Positions 25,553 through 34,270 of a DNA stretch of 64,000 nucleotides are shown here, piece after piece. The stretch covers positions 21,596 through 85,595 of the forward strand of contig JAZUBU010000022.1 in NCBI GenBank assembly GCA_045638645.1, in the 5' to 3' direction. The notes beneath the pieces were generated by a model. The model saw only the letters and a list, made by a program, of their open reading frames with translations, was not told the origin of the DNA and did no database searches. The translations under genes were made by a program, and so were the position numbers. This stretch comes from JAGCJX01 sp045638645. Its GTDB lineage: Bacteria > Bacteroidota > Bacteroidia > Bacteroidales > UBA932. Numbering within the stretch: position 1 is the stretch's first letter; the number at the start of each line of letters is the position of its first letter.

Positions 25553-26774
25553 TCAGGAAGACTTTGTCGGAACGACGCAGTTTGCGTGGAAAGGGGATGG
25601 AGCAAACCGTTCCCTTTTCTGCTTTTTCAACCGGTTCCAGAGCAACACGGATTTCGGGAACCGTGAGTTCTTCCACACCGGTGGTCGGGCCGATGATCAG
25701 AATCTGGTCGCCCACGGAGATGCAGCCGGTTTCCATCGTTACTTCGGCAACACCCAGGTTGGAGAAGTAGTTGGTGATGCGGCCGACGTAGGTCTTCTTT
25801 TGGGTCGCTTTGTTGCCATAGACTTCGGACCATTGTCCCAGGCGGGCCCCCTGGTAGTATCCGTCCCAGAAACCCCGGTTGAACACTTTGGACAGTTCTG
25901 TCTTGAGGGATTGGGCCAATTCCGGAGTAAAGGTGCCGTCCACGGCAGCTTGTGCTCCCCGCTTGTAGGCAGCGACAACGGTTTTGACGTATTCTGCAGA
26001 ACGGGCACGGCCTTCAATTTTGAACACCGAAACCCCGGCGTCGAGGATCTTGTCGATGAACTCGATGGTGCAGAGGTCCTTGGGAGACATGATGTATTTG
26101 TTGTCCACCTCCAGTTTCATGCCGGTTTCCAGGTCGGTGACCTCGTAGCCACGGCGGCAGAGCTGGAAGCAGGAACCCCGGTTGGCCGAGGCGTTGTATT
26201 CGTGCAGACTCAGGTAGCATTTGCCGGAAATGGCCATGCAGAGTGCTCCGTGACAGAACATCTCAATTTCCACGGGTCGGCCAGACGGACCGGTGATGCC
26301 ATCGCGGTCGATGGTGTCTTTGATGGCCCGGACTTGTTCCAGGTTGAGTTCTCTGGCCAGGACAATGACATCGGCCCATTGGGCATAGAACCGCAAGCTT
26401 TCTGCATTGGAAATGGAAAGTTGGGTGGAAATGTGGACTTCCAAGCCGATCTTTCGTGCATAGACGATAACGGCCGTGTCCGAGGCAATGACGGCTGATA
26501 CGCCTGCCTTTGCTGCGATGTCCAGGGTTTCGTAGGCTTGTTGCAGGTCTGCGTCGTAGAGCGTGATGTTGAGGGTCAGATAGGTCTTGACACCGTGTTC
26601 CCGGCAAAGGGCTACAATCTTCGGCAAGTCTTCCCGGGTAAAGTTGTTGGCAGAATGGGAACGCATGTTGAGGTTCTCAATGCCAAAATATACGGAGTCT
26701 GCTCCTCCTTGGATGGCCGCCATCAGGCATTCAAAGTTGCCGGCCGGCGCCATGATTTCAAACGTACGTTTCAT
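25539..26774 (-). CDS. Peptidase U32 family protein (TrhP/YegQ-like)
   Basis: 411 residues. The N-terminus (ELMAPAGNFE-type start, here EIMAPAGNFECLMAAIQGGADSVYFG) and the U32 signature EMFCHGALCMAISGKCYLS...NRGSCFQLCRRGY near residues 165-205 identify the family; the Cys residues there match those expected to bind an Fe-S cluster. Characterised relatives hydroxylate tRNA (TrhP) or 23S rRNA (RlhA). The length, near 400-450, favours the tRNA-type branch, but I cannot separate them from sequence alone. It lies 3 bp downstream of the prenyl synthase gene. Confidence 0.85.
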   Translation of the reverse strand: MKRTFEIMAPAGNFECLMAAIQGGADSVYFGIENLNMRSHSANNFTREDLPKIVALCREHGVKTYLTLNITLYDADLQQAYETLDIAAKAGVSAVIASDTAVIVYARKIGLEVHISTQLSISNAESLRFYAQWADVIVLARELNLEQVRAIKDTIDRDGITGPSGRPVEIEMFCHGALCMAISGKCYLSLHEYNASANRGSCFQLCRRGYEVTDLETGMKLEVDNKYIMSPKDLCTIEFIDKILDAGVSVFKIEGRARSAEYVKTVVAAYKRGAQAAVDGTFTPELAQSLKTELSKVFNRGFWDGYYQGARLGQWSEVYGNKATQKKTYVGRITNYFSNLGVAEVTMETGCISVGDQILIIGPTTGVEELTVPEIRVALEPVEKAEKGTVCSIPFPRKLRRSDKVFLITEA

Positions 26775-26777
26775 CGT

Positions 26778-27755
26778 CTATTTTTCTCTTTTGATGAGGT
26801 TTTGGGCAAATTGGTCCAACAGACGGATCTGTTCGGTCGTCAGTCGGGCTTCCTTCAGGGCGTCCATCGCCGAGTTGTAGTAGCGGGTGATGGCTTCGCG
26901 GGAATGTGTGTGGATGTTCAGCTTGCGGTACATGGCCAGCATCCGTTCGATCTTTTCGGTAGCGGAGTCGGTTCCCAATGCCATGATGTGTTCGATTTCT
27001 GCACGGTCATCCGGTTCTGCGATCCGCAGGGACTCGATCAGCAGCCAGCTTTTTTTGTTGTTGGTGATGTCGCCACCGATGTTTTTTCCGAAGGTGTCCG
27101 GGTCCGCAAAGCTGTCCAGGTAGTCGTCTGTGATCTGGAATGCCAGCCCCAGGTCGTAACCCCAGCGGTAGAGGGCGTCTGCCACTTGGGGATCCGCACC
27201 GGCCAGCAAGGCACCCATTTTGGCGGAGCAAGCCAGGAGGACGGCCGTTTTCAGGGCAATCATCTGGGTGTATTCGTCTATGCTGATGATGGGCAGGCTT
27301 TCGAAGTTCATGTCGTACTGTTGGCCCTCGCAGACCTGTGCCGCGGTGCGGTTAAACAAGGCCAGTACCTCCGGCAAATGTTCCTTGGGTGCCGATGCCA
27401 GGTATTCGTAGGCTTTGATGGACATCACGTCTCCCGACAGGATGGCGATGTTGTCACACCATTTCTTGTGCACAGTCAGGTGTCCGCGCCGACGGTCTGC
27501 CTTGTCCATGATATCATCGTGAATCAGAGTGAAGGCATGAAAAATCTCCAGGGCAATCGCGGGTCGCAGGATTTGCTCGTCAAAACGGTCTGCAAACAGA
27601 TTGTAGCAGGTCAGGCACAATTTGGGCCGAATCCGTTTTCCTCCAATCGAAAAGATGTAGTGGATGGGATCATACAGTTCTTTCGGTTCGCTCCGCAAGT
27701 CCACCGCTTGGATGGTCTTTTCGGTCAGGGCGGAGATTTCTGCAAATGTCAACAT
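26778..27755 (-). CDS. Polyprenyl diphosphate synthase
   Basis: Trans-isoprenyl diphosphate synthase of 325 residues that elongates allylic diphosphates with IPP. The first Asp-rich motif is DDIMDKADRRRG, the substrate GGKRIRP is at about residue 40, and the second Asp-rich motif is DDYLDSFADPDTFGKN. Chain length is not readable; Bacteroidales homologues are usually annotated as geranylgeranyl/short-chain type. The start MLTFAEI at 27755 lies after the -7 element; the longer frame to 27833 runs upstream of it. Confidence 0.92.
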   Translation of the reverse strand: MLTFAEISALTEKTIQAVDLRSEPKELYDPIHYIFSIGGKRIRPKLCLTCYNLFADRFDEQILRPAIALEIFHAFTLIHDDIMDKADRRRGHLTVHKKWCDNIAILSGDVMSIKAYEYLASAPKEHLPEVLALFNRTAAQVCEGQQYDMNFESLPIISIDEYTQMIALKTAVLLACSAKMGALLAGADPQVADALYRWGYDLGLAFQITDDYLDSFADPDTFGKNIGGDITNNKKSWLLIESLRIAEPDDRAEIEHIMALGTDSATEKIERMLAMYRKLNIHTHSREAITRYYNSAMDALKEARLTTEQIRLLDQFAQNLIKREK

Positions 27756-27787
27756 GGTTTTCCTGTGGGTTAGGCGTAAAACATCCG

Positions 27788-27815
27788 CAAAGTTAGCATA
27801 AATTCCGTACTTTTG
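27788..27815. promoter_or_regulatory. Back-to-back -7 elements of the prenyl synthase gene and rsgA
   Basis: TAACTTTG on the minus strand (27788-27795) faces the prenyl synthase gene; TACTTTTG on the plus strand (27808-27815) faces rsgA. The rsgA element ends only 5 bases before its GTG start. Confidence 0.65.
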
Positions 27816-27820
27816 CGTTC

Positions 27821-28744
27821 GTGGAAAATGCAAAACAAAGGACGGCCGTAGTCGTCAAACATACGGGTAGTCACTACCTGCTTTCAGAATTGCCGCAGTG
27901 GGAACCGTTCACCGCTGTGGTTCGTGGAAAATTGCGTATGCAGGACAGCCGGTCCACCAATCCGGTGGCCGTAGGGGACCGTGTAGTGGTCGAAGGGGAG
28001 GTCATTCGGGAAGTGTTGCCGAGGACCAATTGCGTGGTGCGCAAGTCCACCAACCTGTCGCGCCAGAGCCACATCATTGCGGCCAACGTAGACCTGGCGG
28101 TGCTGGTCGTCACCCTGGCTTTCCCGGAAACCAAATGGCCGTTTATTGACCGGTTTCTGGTGACGTGTGAGGCATACAAGGTGCCGGTTTGCATAGTCCT
28201 CAACAAAATTGACTTGTATGGACAAACGCACCGTCCCTTGGTGGATTACTTTCGGGAGGTGTACGAAGGAGCCGGTTACCAAGTTCTGGAGACTTCGGCA
28301 GAGACCGAAGAAGGAGTGCCGGCGTTGCGCGATCTGTGCAAAGACCGTGTTGTGCTCTTCTCCGGCGTTTCCGGTGTGGGCAAGTCCTCTTTGATCCGGT
28401 CCATGGATCCGAATCTGGACTTGCGGGTGGGAGAAATTTCTTCGGCGCACCTGCAGGGAAAACACACCACCACCTTTTATGAAATGCACCCCATTGCCAG
28501 CGGAGGCTTCTTGATTGACACCCCCGGTATCCGGGGTTTCGGACTGGTGGATGTGGACAAGGAAGAGATTTCCACTTATTTTCCGGAAATGTTGCGGGTG
28601 ATGGACGATTGCCGCTTCAAACCTTGTACCCATACGCATGAGCCGGGTTGTGCCGTCAAGCAGGCGGTCGAAGACGGGATCATTGCTGGAGAACGTTACG
28701 ATGCCTACCTGGGCATGTTGGAAGAGGAAGAGAAATACCGTTAA
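27821..28744 (+). CDS. rsgA: Ribosome small-subunit-dependent GTPase A
   Basis: Circularly permuted GTPase that checks late 30S assembly; 307 residues. After an N-terminal OB fold come NKID (G4, about 128), GVSGVGKSSL (G1, about 182-191) and DTPGIRGFG (G3, about 232), the reversed order that defines the family. A C-terminal zinc site is formed by CRFKPCTHTHEPGC. The only credible start is GTG 27821, which lies 5 bases after the -7 element. This implies a leaderless or near-leaderless mRNA. MATE gene follows after 13 bp. Confidence 0.95.
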   Translation: MENAKQRTAVVVKHTGSHYLLSELPQWEPFTAVVRGKLRMQDSRSTNPVAVGDRVVVEGEVIREVLPRTNCVVRKSTNLSRQSHIIAANVDLAVLVVTLAFPETKWPFIDRFLVTCEAYKVPVCIVLNKIDLYGQTHRPLVDYFREVYEGAGYQVLETSAETEEGVPALRDLCKDRVVLFSGVSGVGKSSLIRSMDPNLDLRVGEISSAHLQGKHTTTFYEMHPIASGGFLIDTPGIRGFGLVDVDKEEISTYFPEMLRVMDDCRFKPCTHTHEPGCAVKQAVEDGIIAGERYDAYLGMLEEEEKYR

Positions 28745-28757
28745 AGGGGGGGAAGGA

Positions 28758-30059
28758 ATGAACCGTCGGATTTTGAAACTGGCTGTGCCGAGCATTTTGG
28801 CCAACATCACCGTTCCTTTGGTGGGGATGGTGGATTTGGCTGTTGCCGGCCGTTTGGGTAGTGTGGCTGCCATCGGTGCGATTGCCATAGGTTCAATGCT
28901 GTTTGATCTGTTGTACTGGAACATGGGCTTTTTGCGGATCGGCACGGGAGGAATTACAGCCCAGGCCTATGGCAGACGGGATTTTCAAGGGACGGTAACG
29001 GCCTTTACGCAGGGCATTGCAACGGCTTTGGGAGTGGCCCTGTTCATTTGGCTCATCCAGTATTTCTTTGTGGAAGTGGCTTTCTCTCTGCTGGATACTT
29101 CTTCGGAAGTGGCTCAGTTGGCCCGGAGGTATTTCTATGTGCGGATTTGGGCTGCTCCGGCGACCTTGTGCCTGTACGTGTTCAAAGGCTGGTTTATTGG
29201 AATGCAGAATACAGTCAGCCCGATGGCGGTGGATATCACCGTCAATGTGGTGAACCTGTTGGCCAGTTGGGTGCTGGCTTTGTATACGCCCCTGGGACTG
29301 ATGGGTGTCGCTTTGGGAACGGTGTTGGCCCAATATACGGGTCTGGTGCTGGCTTCGGGTCTTTTCCTCCGGTATTATAGGAAACTGCTCCGCTACTTTT
29401 CCTGGCGGCGGGATGTCCGTTTGCGGGACATGCGGCGTTATTTTGTGCTGAATGGGAATCTCTTCTTGCGTTCGATCTGCATGCTGGCTGTTTATACAGG
29501 CTTCACAGCCCTGTCTTCCCGGTTTGGGGATACCTTGTTGGCCGTGGGTTCCATTGTGATGAAACTGTTGATGTTCTACTCCTATTTTCTGGATGGCTTC
29601 GCTTATGCCGGAGAAGCGCTGACCGGCAAGTACATCGGTGCCCAAGACAAGGCTTCGCTGGGGAAGGCGGTGCGCCTGCTGTTTGCCTGGAGTCTGTTCA
29701 TTGGGATCTTTTCAACCGTGGTGTACGGCTGGGGTGGCAAGGCTATGTTGGGCTGGGTTGCAGACAACGAGACGGTCATTCAGGCGGCAGAACCTTTTTT
29801 CATCTGGTTGTTGTTGATGCCTTTGTTGAGTTCTGCAGCCTTTATGTGGGATGGGATCTTCATCGGCGCAACGGCCGCGACGGCCATCCGCAACAGCATG
29901 GTCTGGTCGGTGATCGCTTTTTTTGGGGTTTTCTTTCTGACGGAGGGTATGGCCGGAGCCCAGGCTTTGTTCCTGGCTTATGCGGCGCACTTGCTGGCGC
30001 GGGCTATTTACCTGACAGCGATGGCCCGACGAGAAATTTTTATTAGGCCTTTTGCGTAA
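28758..30059 (+). CDS. MATE-family efflux transporter (DinF-like)
   Basis: Inner-membrane multidrug/toxin extrusion antiporter of 433 residues with about 12 predicted helices in two repeats. The opening ILKLAVPSILANITVPLVGMVDLAVAGRLG matches the DinF branch of MATE proteins, including the Asp in the first helix region. It follows rsgA by 13 bp on the same strand and is probably co-transcribed. The upstream part of the open frame (before 28758) overlaps rsgA and is not protein-like. Substrate unknown; coupling is by sodium or proton in this family. Confidence 0.9.
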   Translation: MNRRILKLAVPSILANITVPLVGMVDLAVAGRLGSVAAIGAIAIGSMLFDLLYWNMGFLRIGTGGITAQAYGRRDFQGTVTAFTQGIATALGVALFIWLIQYFFVEVAFSLLDTSSEVAQLARRYFYVRIWAAPATLCLYVFKGWFIGMQNTVSPMAVDITVNVVNLLASWVLALYTPLGLMGVALGTVLAQYTGLVLASGLFLRYYRKLLRYFSWRRDVRLRDMRRYFVLNGNLFLRSICMLAVYTGFTALSSRFGDTLLAVGSIVMKLLMFYSYFLDGFAYAGEALTGKYIGAQDKASLGKAVRLLFAWSLFIGIFSTVVYGWGGKAMLGWVADNETVIQAAEPFFIWLLLMPLLSSAAFMWDGIFIGATAATAIRNSMVWSVIAFFGVFFLTEGMAGAQALFLAYAAHLLARAIYLTAMARREIFIRPFA

Positions 30060-30066
30060 AATTTTG

Positions 30067-30074
30067 TAAGTTTG
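30067..30074 (+). promoter_or_regulatory. -7 element of fbp
   Basis: TAAGTTTG matches TAnnTTTG and ends 27 bases before the fbp ATG at 30102. Confidence 0.55.
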
Positions 30075-30101
30075 TCTGTCAACTTTCAAAAGTAAAAGCA
30101 G

Positions 30102-32060
30102 ATGAACAAAGACCTCAGATACTTGCAATTGTTGGCCAAGAAGTTTCCTTCGATACAGGCCGCCAGCACGGAAATCATCAATTTGGAAGCCATCATGAAC
30201 CTTCCCAAGGGTACGGAGCACTTTGTGACAGATATTCATGGGGAGTACGAAGCGTTTCAACACGTCCTTAGAAATGCGTCGGGGGTGATCCGACGGAAGG
30301 TGGATGAAATCTTCGGACACAATTTGCGGGAGGCGGAGAAGCGTGATTTCTGTACCTTGATTTACTACCCGGCTGAAAAACTGAAACGCGTGAAGCAGCA
30401 GGAGAGCGACCTGGAGGGTTGGTACAAAATGACACTCTTGCGTCTGGTGGAGGTTTGTTCGTACTGTTCATCCAAATACACCCGTTCCAAGGTTCAGAAA
30501 GCTTTGCCTGAGACCTACTCCTACATCATCCAGGAGTTGATGTACGAAATTCACGGCGACCGGAACAAGCAGGAGTATACCGATGCGATCATCAACTCCA
30601 TTGTGCAGACCGGACGGGCCGACAACTTCATCATTGCCATTTCCAACCTGATCCAGCGGCTGACCATTGATTCCCTTCATATCATCGGTGACATCTATGA
30701 CCGGGGACCGGGGGCACACAACATCATGGACACCCTCTGCAATTACCACAATGTGGATATCCAATGGGGCAACCACGACCTGGTGTGGATGGGAGCGGCT
30801 TCCGGCAGTGCTGCCTGTATGGCCAATGTGTTACGCATGAGTTTGCGCTATGCCAACCTGGAGACGTTGGAGGATGGCTACGGCATCAACCTGTTGCCGT
30901 TGGCAACGTTTGCTATGGAAGTCTATGAGCACGACCCTTGCACTATTTTTATGCCCAAATCGGTGGAAGATCCGACCATTACTCCCAATCAGATCCGTCT
31001 GATTGCCCAGATGCACAAGGCCATTTCCATCATCCAGTTCAAGCTGGAGGGGGAAATCATCCGTCGTCGCCCGGACTTTGAAATGGATGACCGGCTGTTG
31101 TTGAACAAGATAGACTACGAAAAGGGAACAGTTTGCATCGGTGGTGTGGACTATCCGTTGAAGGACCGCAGTTTCCCGACCATCGACCCGGCCGACCCCT
31201 ATCGCCTGACACCGGCAGAGGCACTGGTGGTAGACAAGCTCATGCACAGTTTTGAGTTGAGTACCAAGATGGAAAAGCACATGCGCTGCCTGTATTCGAA
31301 GGGAGCCCTGTACCTGGTTCGGAACGGCAACCTCCTGTACCACGGTTCGGTACCGTTGAACGAAGATGGTACCCTGGCACAAGTGACTGTCAACGGACAA
31401 AAATATGCCGGAAAAGCCTTGTTTGACCAAGTGGATCAGCTAGTACGGATTGCCTATTTTGAAAACAAGGACATGGACTTGAAGCAGTATGCACAGGACT
31501 TTGTCTGGTACCTGTGGTGCGGTCCTTATTCTCCTCCGTTTGACAAGCGCAAAATGGCTACCTTTGAACGTTATTACCTGGAGGCTCCCGAACCGAAAAA
31601 AGAGGAAAAAGGTTACTATTATAAATTGAAAGGCAAACGGGAGATTTGTGAGATGATTCTCCATGAGTTCGGAATCGATGCCGAATATGGACACATCATC
31701 AACGGTCATATTCCGGTGAAGACGATCAAGGGAGAGAGTCCGATCAAGGCCGACGGCAAGTTGATGGTCATCGACGGAGGTTTCTCAAAGGCCTACCAGT
31801 CGGAGACGGGTATTGCAGGCTATACCTTGATTTTCAATTCATACGGTATGCACTTGGTGCAACACCAACCGTTTATCTCTCGCCAGAAGGCCATTGAGGA
31901 TGGCTTGGACATTATCTCGTCCAACCACGTCGTGGACCTGGCCAGCAAACGGATGTACGTTCGGGATACCGATACCGGACGTGATCTGGCAGCTCAGATC
32001 ACGGATCTGAAGGAATTGCTGAAAGCCTATCGCGGAGGTTTGATCCGCGAAGAAGCTTAG
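30102..32060 (+). CDS. fbp: Fructose-1,6-bisphosphatase, class III
   Basis: Gluconeogenic phosphatase that makes fructose 6-phosphate; 652 residues, typical of the class III enzymes of Firmicutes and Bacteroidota. The calcineurin-like metallophosphatase core is visible: DIHGEYEAFQHVL (about 46), GDIYDRGPGAHNI (about 194) and WGNHDLVWMGAA (about 224), with the later NGHIPVK and GESPIKADGKLMVIDGGFSKAY. It is transcribed from its own promoter. The 3' end overlaps the convergent ctlX by 4 bases. Confidence 0.96.
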   Translation: MNKDLRYLQLLAKKFPSIQAASTEIINLEAIMNLPKGTEHFVTDIHGEYEAFQHVLRNASGVIRRKVDEIFGHNLREAEKRDFCTLIYYPAEKLKRVKQQESDLEGWYKMTLLRLVEVCSYCSSKYTRSKVQKALPETYSYIIQELMYEIHGDRNKQEYTDAIINSIVQTGRADNFIIAISNLIQRLTIDSLHIIGDIYDRGPGAHNIMDTLCNYHNVDIQWGNHDLVWMGAASGSAACMANVLRMSLRYANLETLEDGYGINLLPLATFAMEVYEHDPCTIFMPKSVEDPTITPNQIRLIAQMHKAISIIQFKLEGEIIRRRPDFEMDDRLLLNKIDYEKGTVCIGGVDYPLKDRSFPTIDPADPYRLTPAEALVVDKLMHSFELSTKMEKHMRCLYSKGALYLVRNGNLLYHGSVPLNEDGTLAQVTVNGQKYAGKALFDQVDQLVRIAYFENKDMDLKQYAQDFVWYLWCGPYSPPFDKRKMATFERYYLEAPEPKKEEKGYYYKLKGKREICEMILHEFGIDAEYGHIINGHIPVKTIKGESPIKADGKLMVIDGGFSKAYQSETGIAGYTLIFNSYGMHLVQHQPFISRQKAIEDGLDIISSNHVVDLASKRMYVRDTDTGRDLAAQITDLKELLKAYRGGLIREEA

Positions 32061-32968
32061 AAGATTTCGGCGATCATACAGCGAACGGAACCGCCTCCAT
32101 TTTTCTCGATGTGATCAATTCGGGGAACAATGAGGCGGTGTTCTTTTTGCAACATGGCCAATTGTTCCGGGCGAAGGCTTTGGTGGGCCGTGGCAGACAG
32201 CACCCAGCAACGTTCTCCCCGGTCGTTGGTCAGTTCCATCATGTTGCCGGCGTAGCAGCGCATCTGCTCCAGCGAGATGTCAAGAACAGTTCTTCCGGTA
32301 CGTTCCAAGGAATCACACAGTTGTTGGCGTTCTTCCGGATTGCGGATGGCATCCAGACAGACAATGGCCAGATCGGTGCCGACCGACATCATGACATTGG
32401 TGTGGTAAATTTGGGTTCCGTTCTCATCCACGGCAGAGAACAAGTGGTAGGTGTATCCCAGACGTTCGGCAAAGTCTTTCAGCAGGGTTTCGTGGGTGCG
32501 CGGGGAGCGGCAGGCATACGCGATGCGGTGGATGCGATCCAGCACCATGCTTCCGGTTCCTTCCAGGAAGAGATCCTGCTCCTCGCCGTAGGTCAGGTCG
32601 ATGGTTTGTTTGTAGTTGGCGAAGCCTTCCTGGATGGCCTGGATAAAGTGGGCCTTGCGTTCCTGGCGACGGTTCGGGGCAAACAACGGGAAGATGACAA
32701 AGTTGCCGTCTGCGTGGGTGGTGAACCAGTTGTTCGGAAAGATGGAGTCAGGTGTGTGCGGATCGGGTGTGTCCTGTGCTACGAGGACACGGATGCCGTT
32801 TTCCCGGAGCAAGTCAACATAGGCGTTGAATTCTTGCAGGGCATTGTCTTGTGCTATCTGGTTGTCTTCTTGAGTCTGGAAGGCATTGTTGCCGGCCGTT
32901 TGCGGGTTGTAGCCGAAGCGGACGGGTTGTATCATGAAAACGGTCGAGGTGGTTTGTTGGCTTTTCAT
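32057..32968 (-). CDS. ctlX: Arginine deiminase-related hydrolase, CtlX type
   Basis: 303-residue member of the amidinotransferase/guanidine-modifying superfamily (COG4874 type). The opening FMIQPVRFGYNPQTAGNNAFQ and PDSIFPNNWFTTH are family hallmarks. Candidate catalytic residues are the His in QIYHTNVMM and the Cys at about 297 in GGGSVRCMIAEIF. The CtlX name comes from a proposed citrulline-using hydrolase, which would yield ornithine. That fits the ornithine aminotransferase gene 11 bp upstream. The substrate call depends on this context. Confidence 0.82.
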   Translation of the reverse strand: MKSQQTTSTVFMIQPVRFGYNPQTAGNNAFQTQEDNQIAQDNALQEFNAYVDLLRENGIRVLVAQDTPDPHTPDSIFPNNWFTTHADGNFVIFPLFAPNRRQERKAHFIQAIQEGFANYKQTIDLTYGEEQDLFLEGTGSMVLDRIHRIAYACRSPRTHETLLKDFAERLGYTYHLFSAVDENGTQIYHTNVMMSVGTDLAIVCLDAIRNPEERQQLCDSLERTGRTVLDISLEQMRCYAGNMMELTNDRGERCWVLSATAHQSLRPEQLAMLQKEHRLIVPRIDHIEKNGGGSVRCMIAEIF

Positions 32969-32979
32969 GGACGTTGTTT

Positions 32980-34206
32980 TTACAATTCTTCAAACGTTTC
33001 AACAATGATGCGGATGGCGGTTCTCAGTTCCTCTTCGTTGATGACGAGCGGGGGAGCAAAGCGGATGATGTGCCGGTGGGTGGGTTTGGCCAAGAGCCCT
33101 TTCTCTGCCATTTTCAAGCAGATGTCCCAGGCCTCTTTTCCGTTGTGGGGTTCGGTCACAATGGCATTGAGCAAGCCTTTTCCGCGTACCGATTTGAAGA
33201 AAGGTGATTTGATTTTGGCTATTTCTTCCCGGAAGATTTTTCCGAGGCGTTCTGCATTTTCGGTCAGTTTTTCGTCGCGTACGACTTCAAGGGCGGCTAC
33301 CGCTACGCGGGCTGCCAGCGGGAATCCGCCAAAGGTGGATCCGTGCTCACCCGGTCGGATGGTCAGCATGATGTCGTCGTCCGCCAGGACGGCAGAGACG
33401 GGGAGGGTACCTCCGGACAAGGCTTTGCCCAAGATTACAATGTCCGGACGAACGCCTTCGTGGTCGCAGCAGAGCATACGGCCGGTACGGGCGATGCCCG
33501 TTTGTACTTCGTCCGCCACGAACAGGACGTTGTGTTGTTTGCATAAGTCGTAGCAGGCTTTCAGGTAACCGTCGTCCGGAACGAATACGCCCGCTTCCCC
33601 TTGGATGGGTTCTGCCAGGAAGGCAGCAACACGGTCTCCGTGGCGTTCAAGTACCTCTTGCAAGGCAGCCGGGTCGTTGTAAGGAATGACCTCGAAGCCC
33701 GGCGTGAAGGGTCCGTAGTTGGAGTAGCTGTCAGGATCGGTAGAAATTGAAACGATGGAAATGGTCCGGCCGTGGAAGTTGCCACGGCAAGCCACGATGA
33801 TGGCTTGGTTTTCCGGAATGCCTTTGCGCACATAACCCCAGCGGCGGGCCAATTTCAGCGCGGTCTCAACGGCTTCGGCACCGGAATTCATCGGAAGCAA
33901 TTTGTCGTAACCGAAGAAACGGGTGGCAAATTCTTCGTAGGGACCAAGACAGTCGTTGTGGAAAGCGCGCGAGGTCAGGCAGAGGTTTTGCGCTTGGTCG
34001 CACAAGGCTTTTACGATTTTGGGGTGGCAGTGACCTTGGTTGACCGCAGAGTAAGCGGACAGAAAGTCGAAGTAACGTTTGCCATCCACATCCCACACAT
34101 AAATGCCTTGTCCTCTGGATAAGACGACGGGCATCGGGTGGTAGTTGTGCGCTCCATATTGCTCCTCTTGGGCGATGTAGCGTTGTGCATTGGGCGTGAT
34201 TTCCAT
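32980..34206 (-). CDS. rocD: Ornithine aminotransferase
   Basis: PLP enzyme converting ornithine plus 2-oxoglutarate to glutamate semialdehyde and glutamate; 408 residues. Class III aminotransferase motifs: DGKRYFDFLSAYSAVNQGH near the N-terminus, FADEVQTGIARTG, and the PLP lysine in DIVILGKALSGG. The N-terminal ITPNAQRYIAQEEQYGAHNYHPMPVVLSRG is typical of OAT rather than acetylornithine or GABA aminotransferases. First gene of rocD-ctlX, with its own promoter diverging from the transporter gene. Confidence 0.93.
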   Translation of the reverse strand: MEITPNAQRYIAQEEQYGAHNYHPMPVVLSRGQGIYVWDVDGKRYFDFLSAYSAVNQGHCHPKIVKALCDQAQNLCLTSRAFHNDCLGPYEEFATRFFGYDKLLPMNSGAEAVETALKLARRWGYVRKGIPENQAIIVACRGNFHGRTISIVSISTDPDSYSNYGPFTPGFEVIPYNDPAALQEVLERHGDRVAAFLAEPIQGEAGVFVPDDGYLKACYDLCKQHNVLFVADEVQTGIARTGRMLCCDHEGVRPDIVILGKALSGGTLPVSAVLADDDIMLTIRPGEHGSTFGGFPLAARVAVAALEVVRDEKLTENAERLGKIFREEIAKIKSPFFKSVRGKGLLNAIVTEPHNGKEAWDICLKMAEKGLLAKPTHRHIIRFAPPLVINEEELRTAIRIIVETFEEL

Positions 34207-34228
34207 AAGCGATTTCTTTTATGACTAG

Positions 34229-34265
34229 CAAATATAAATAATCTTATGGAATTTGGTTACTTTTG
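34229..34265. promoter_or_regulatory. Overlapping divergent promoters of rocD and the YfcC-type gene
   Basis: TATATTTG on the minus strand (34229-34236) faces rocD, and TACTTTTG on the plus strand (34258-34265) faces the transporter. The latter ends 5 bases before the transporter GTG. The close packing suggests joint control of the catabolic genes and the transporter. Confidence 0.65.
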
Positions 34266-34270
34266 CCCTC

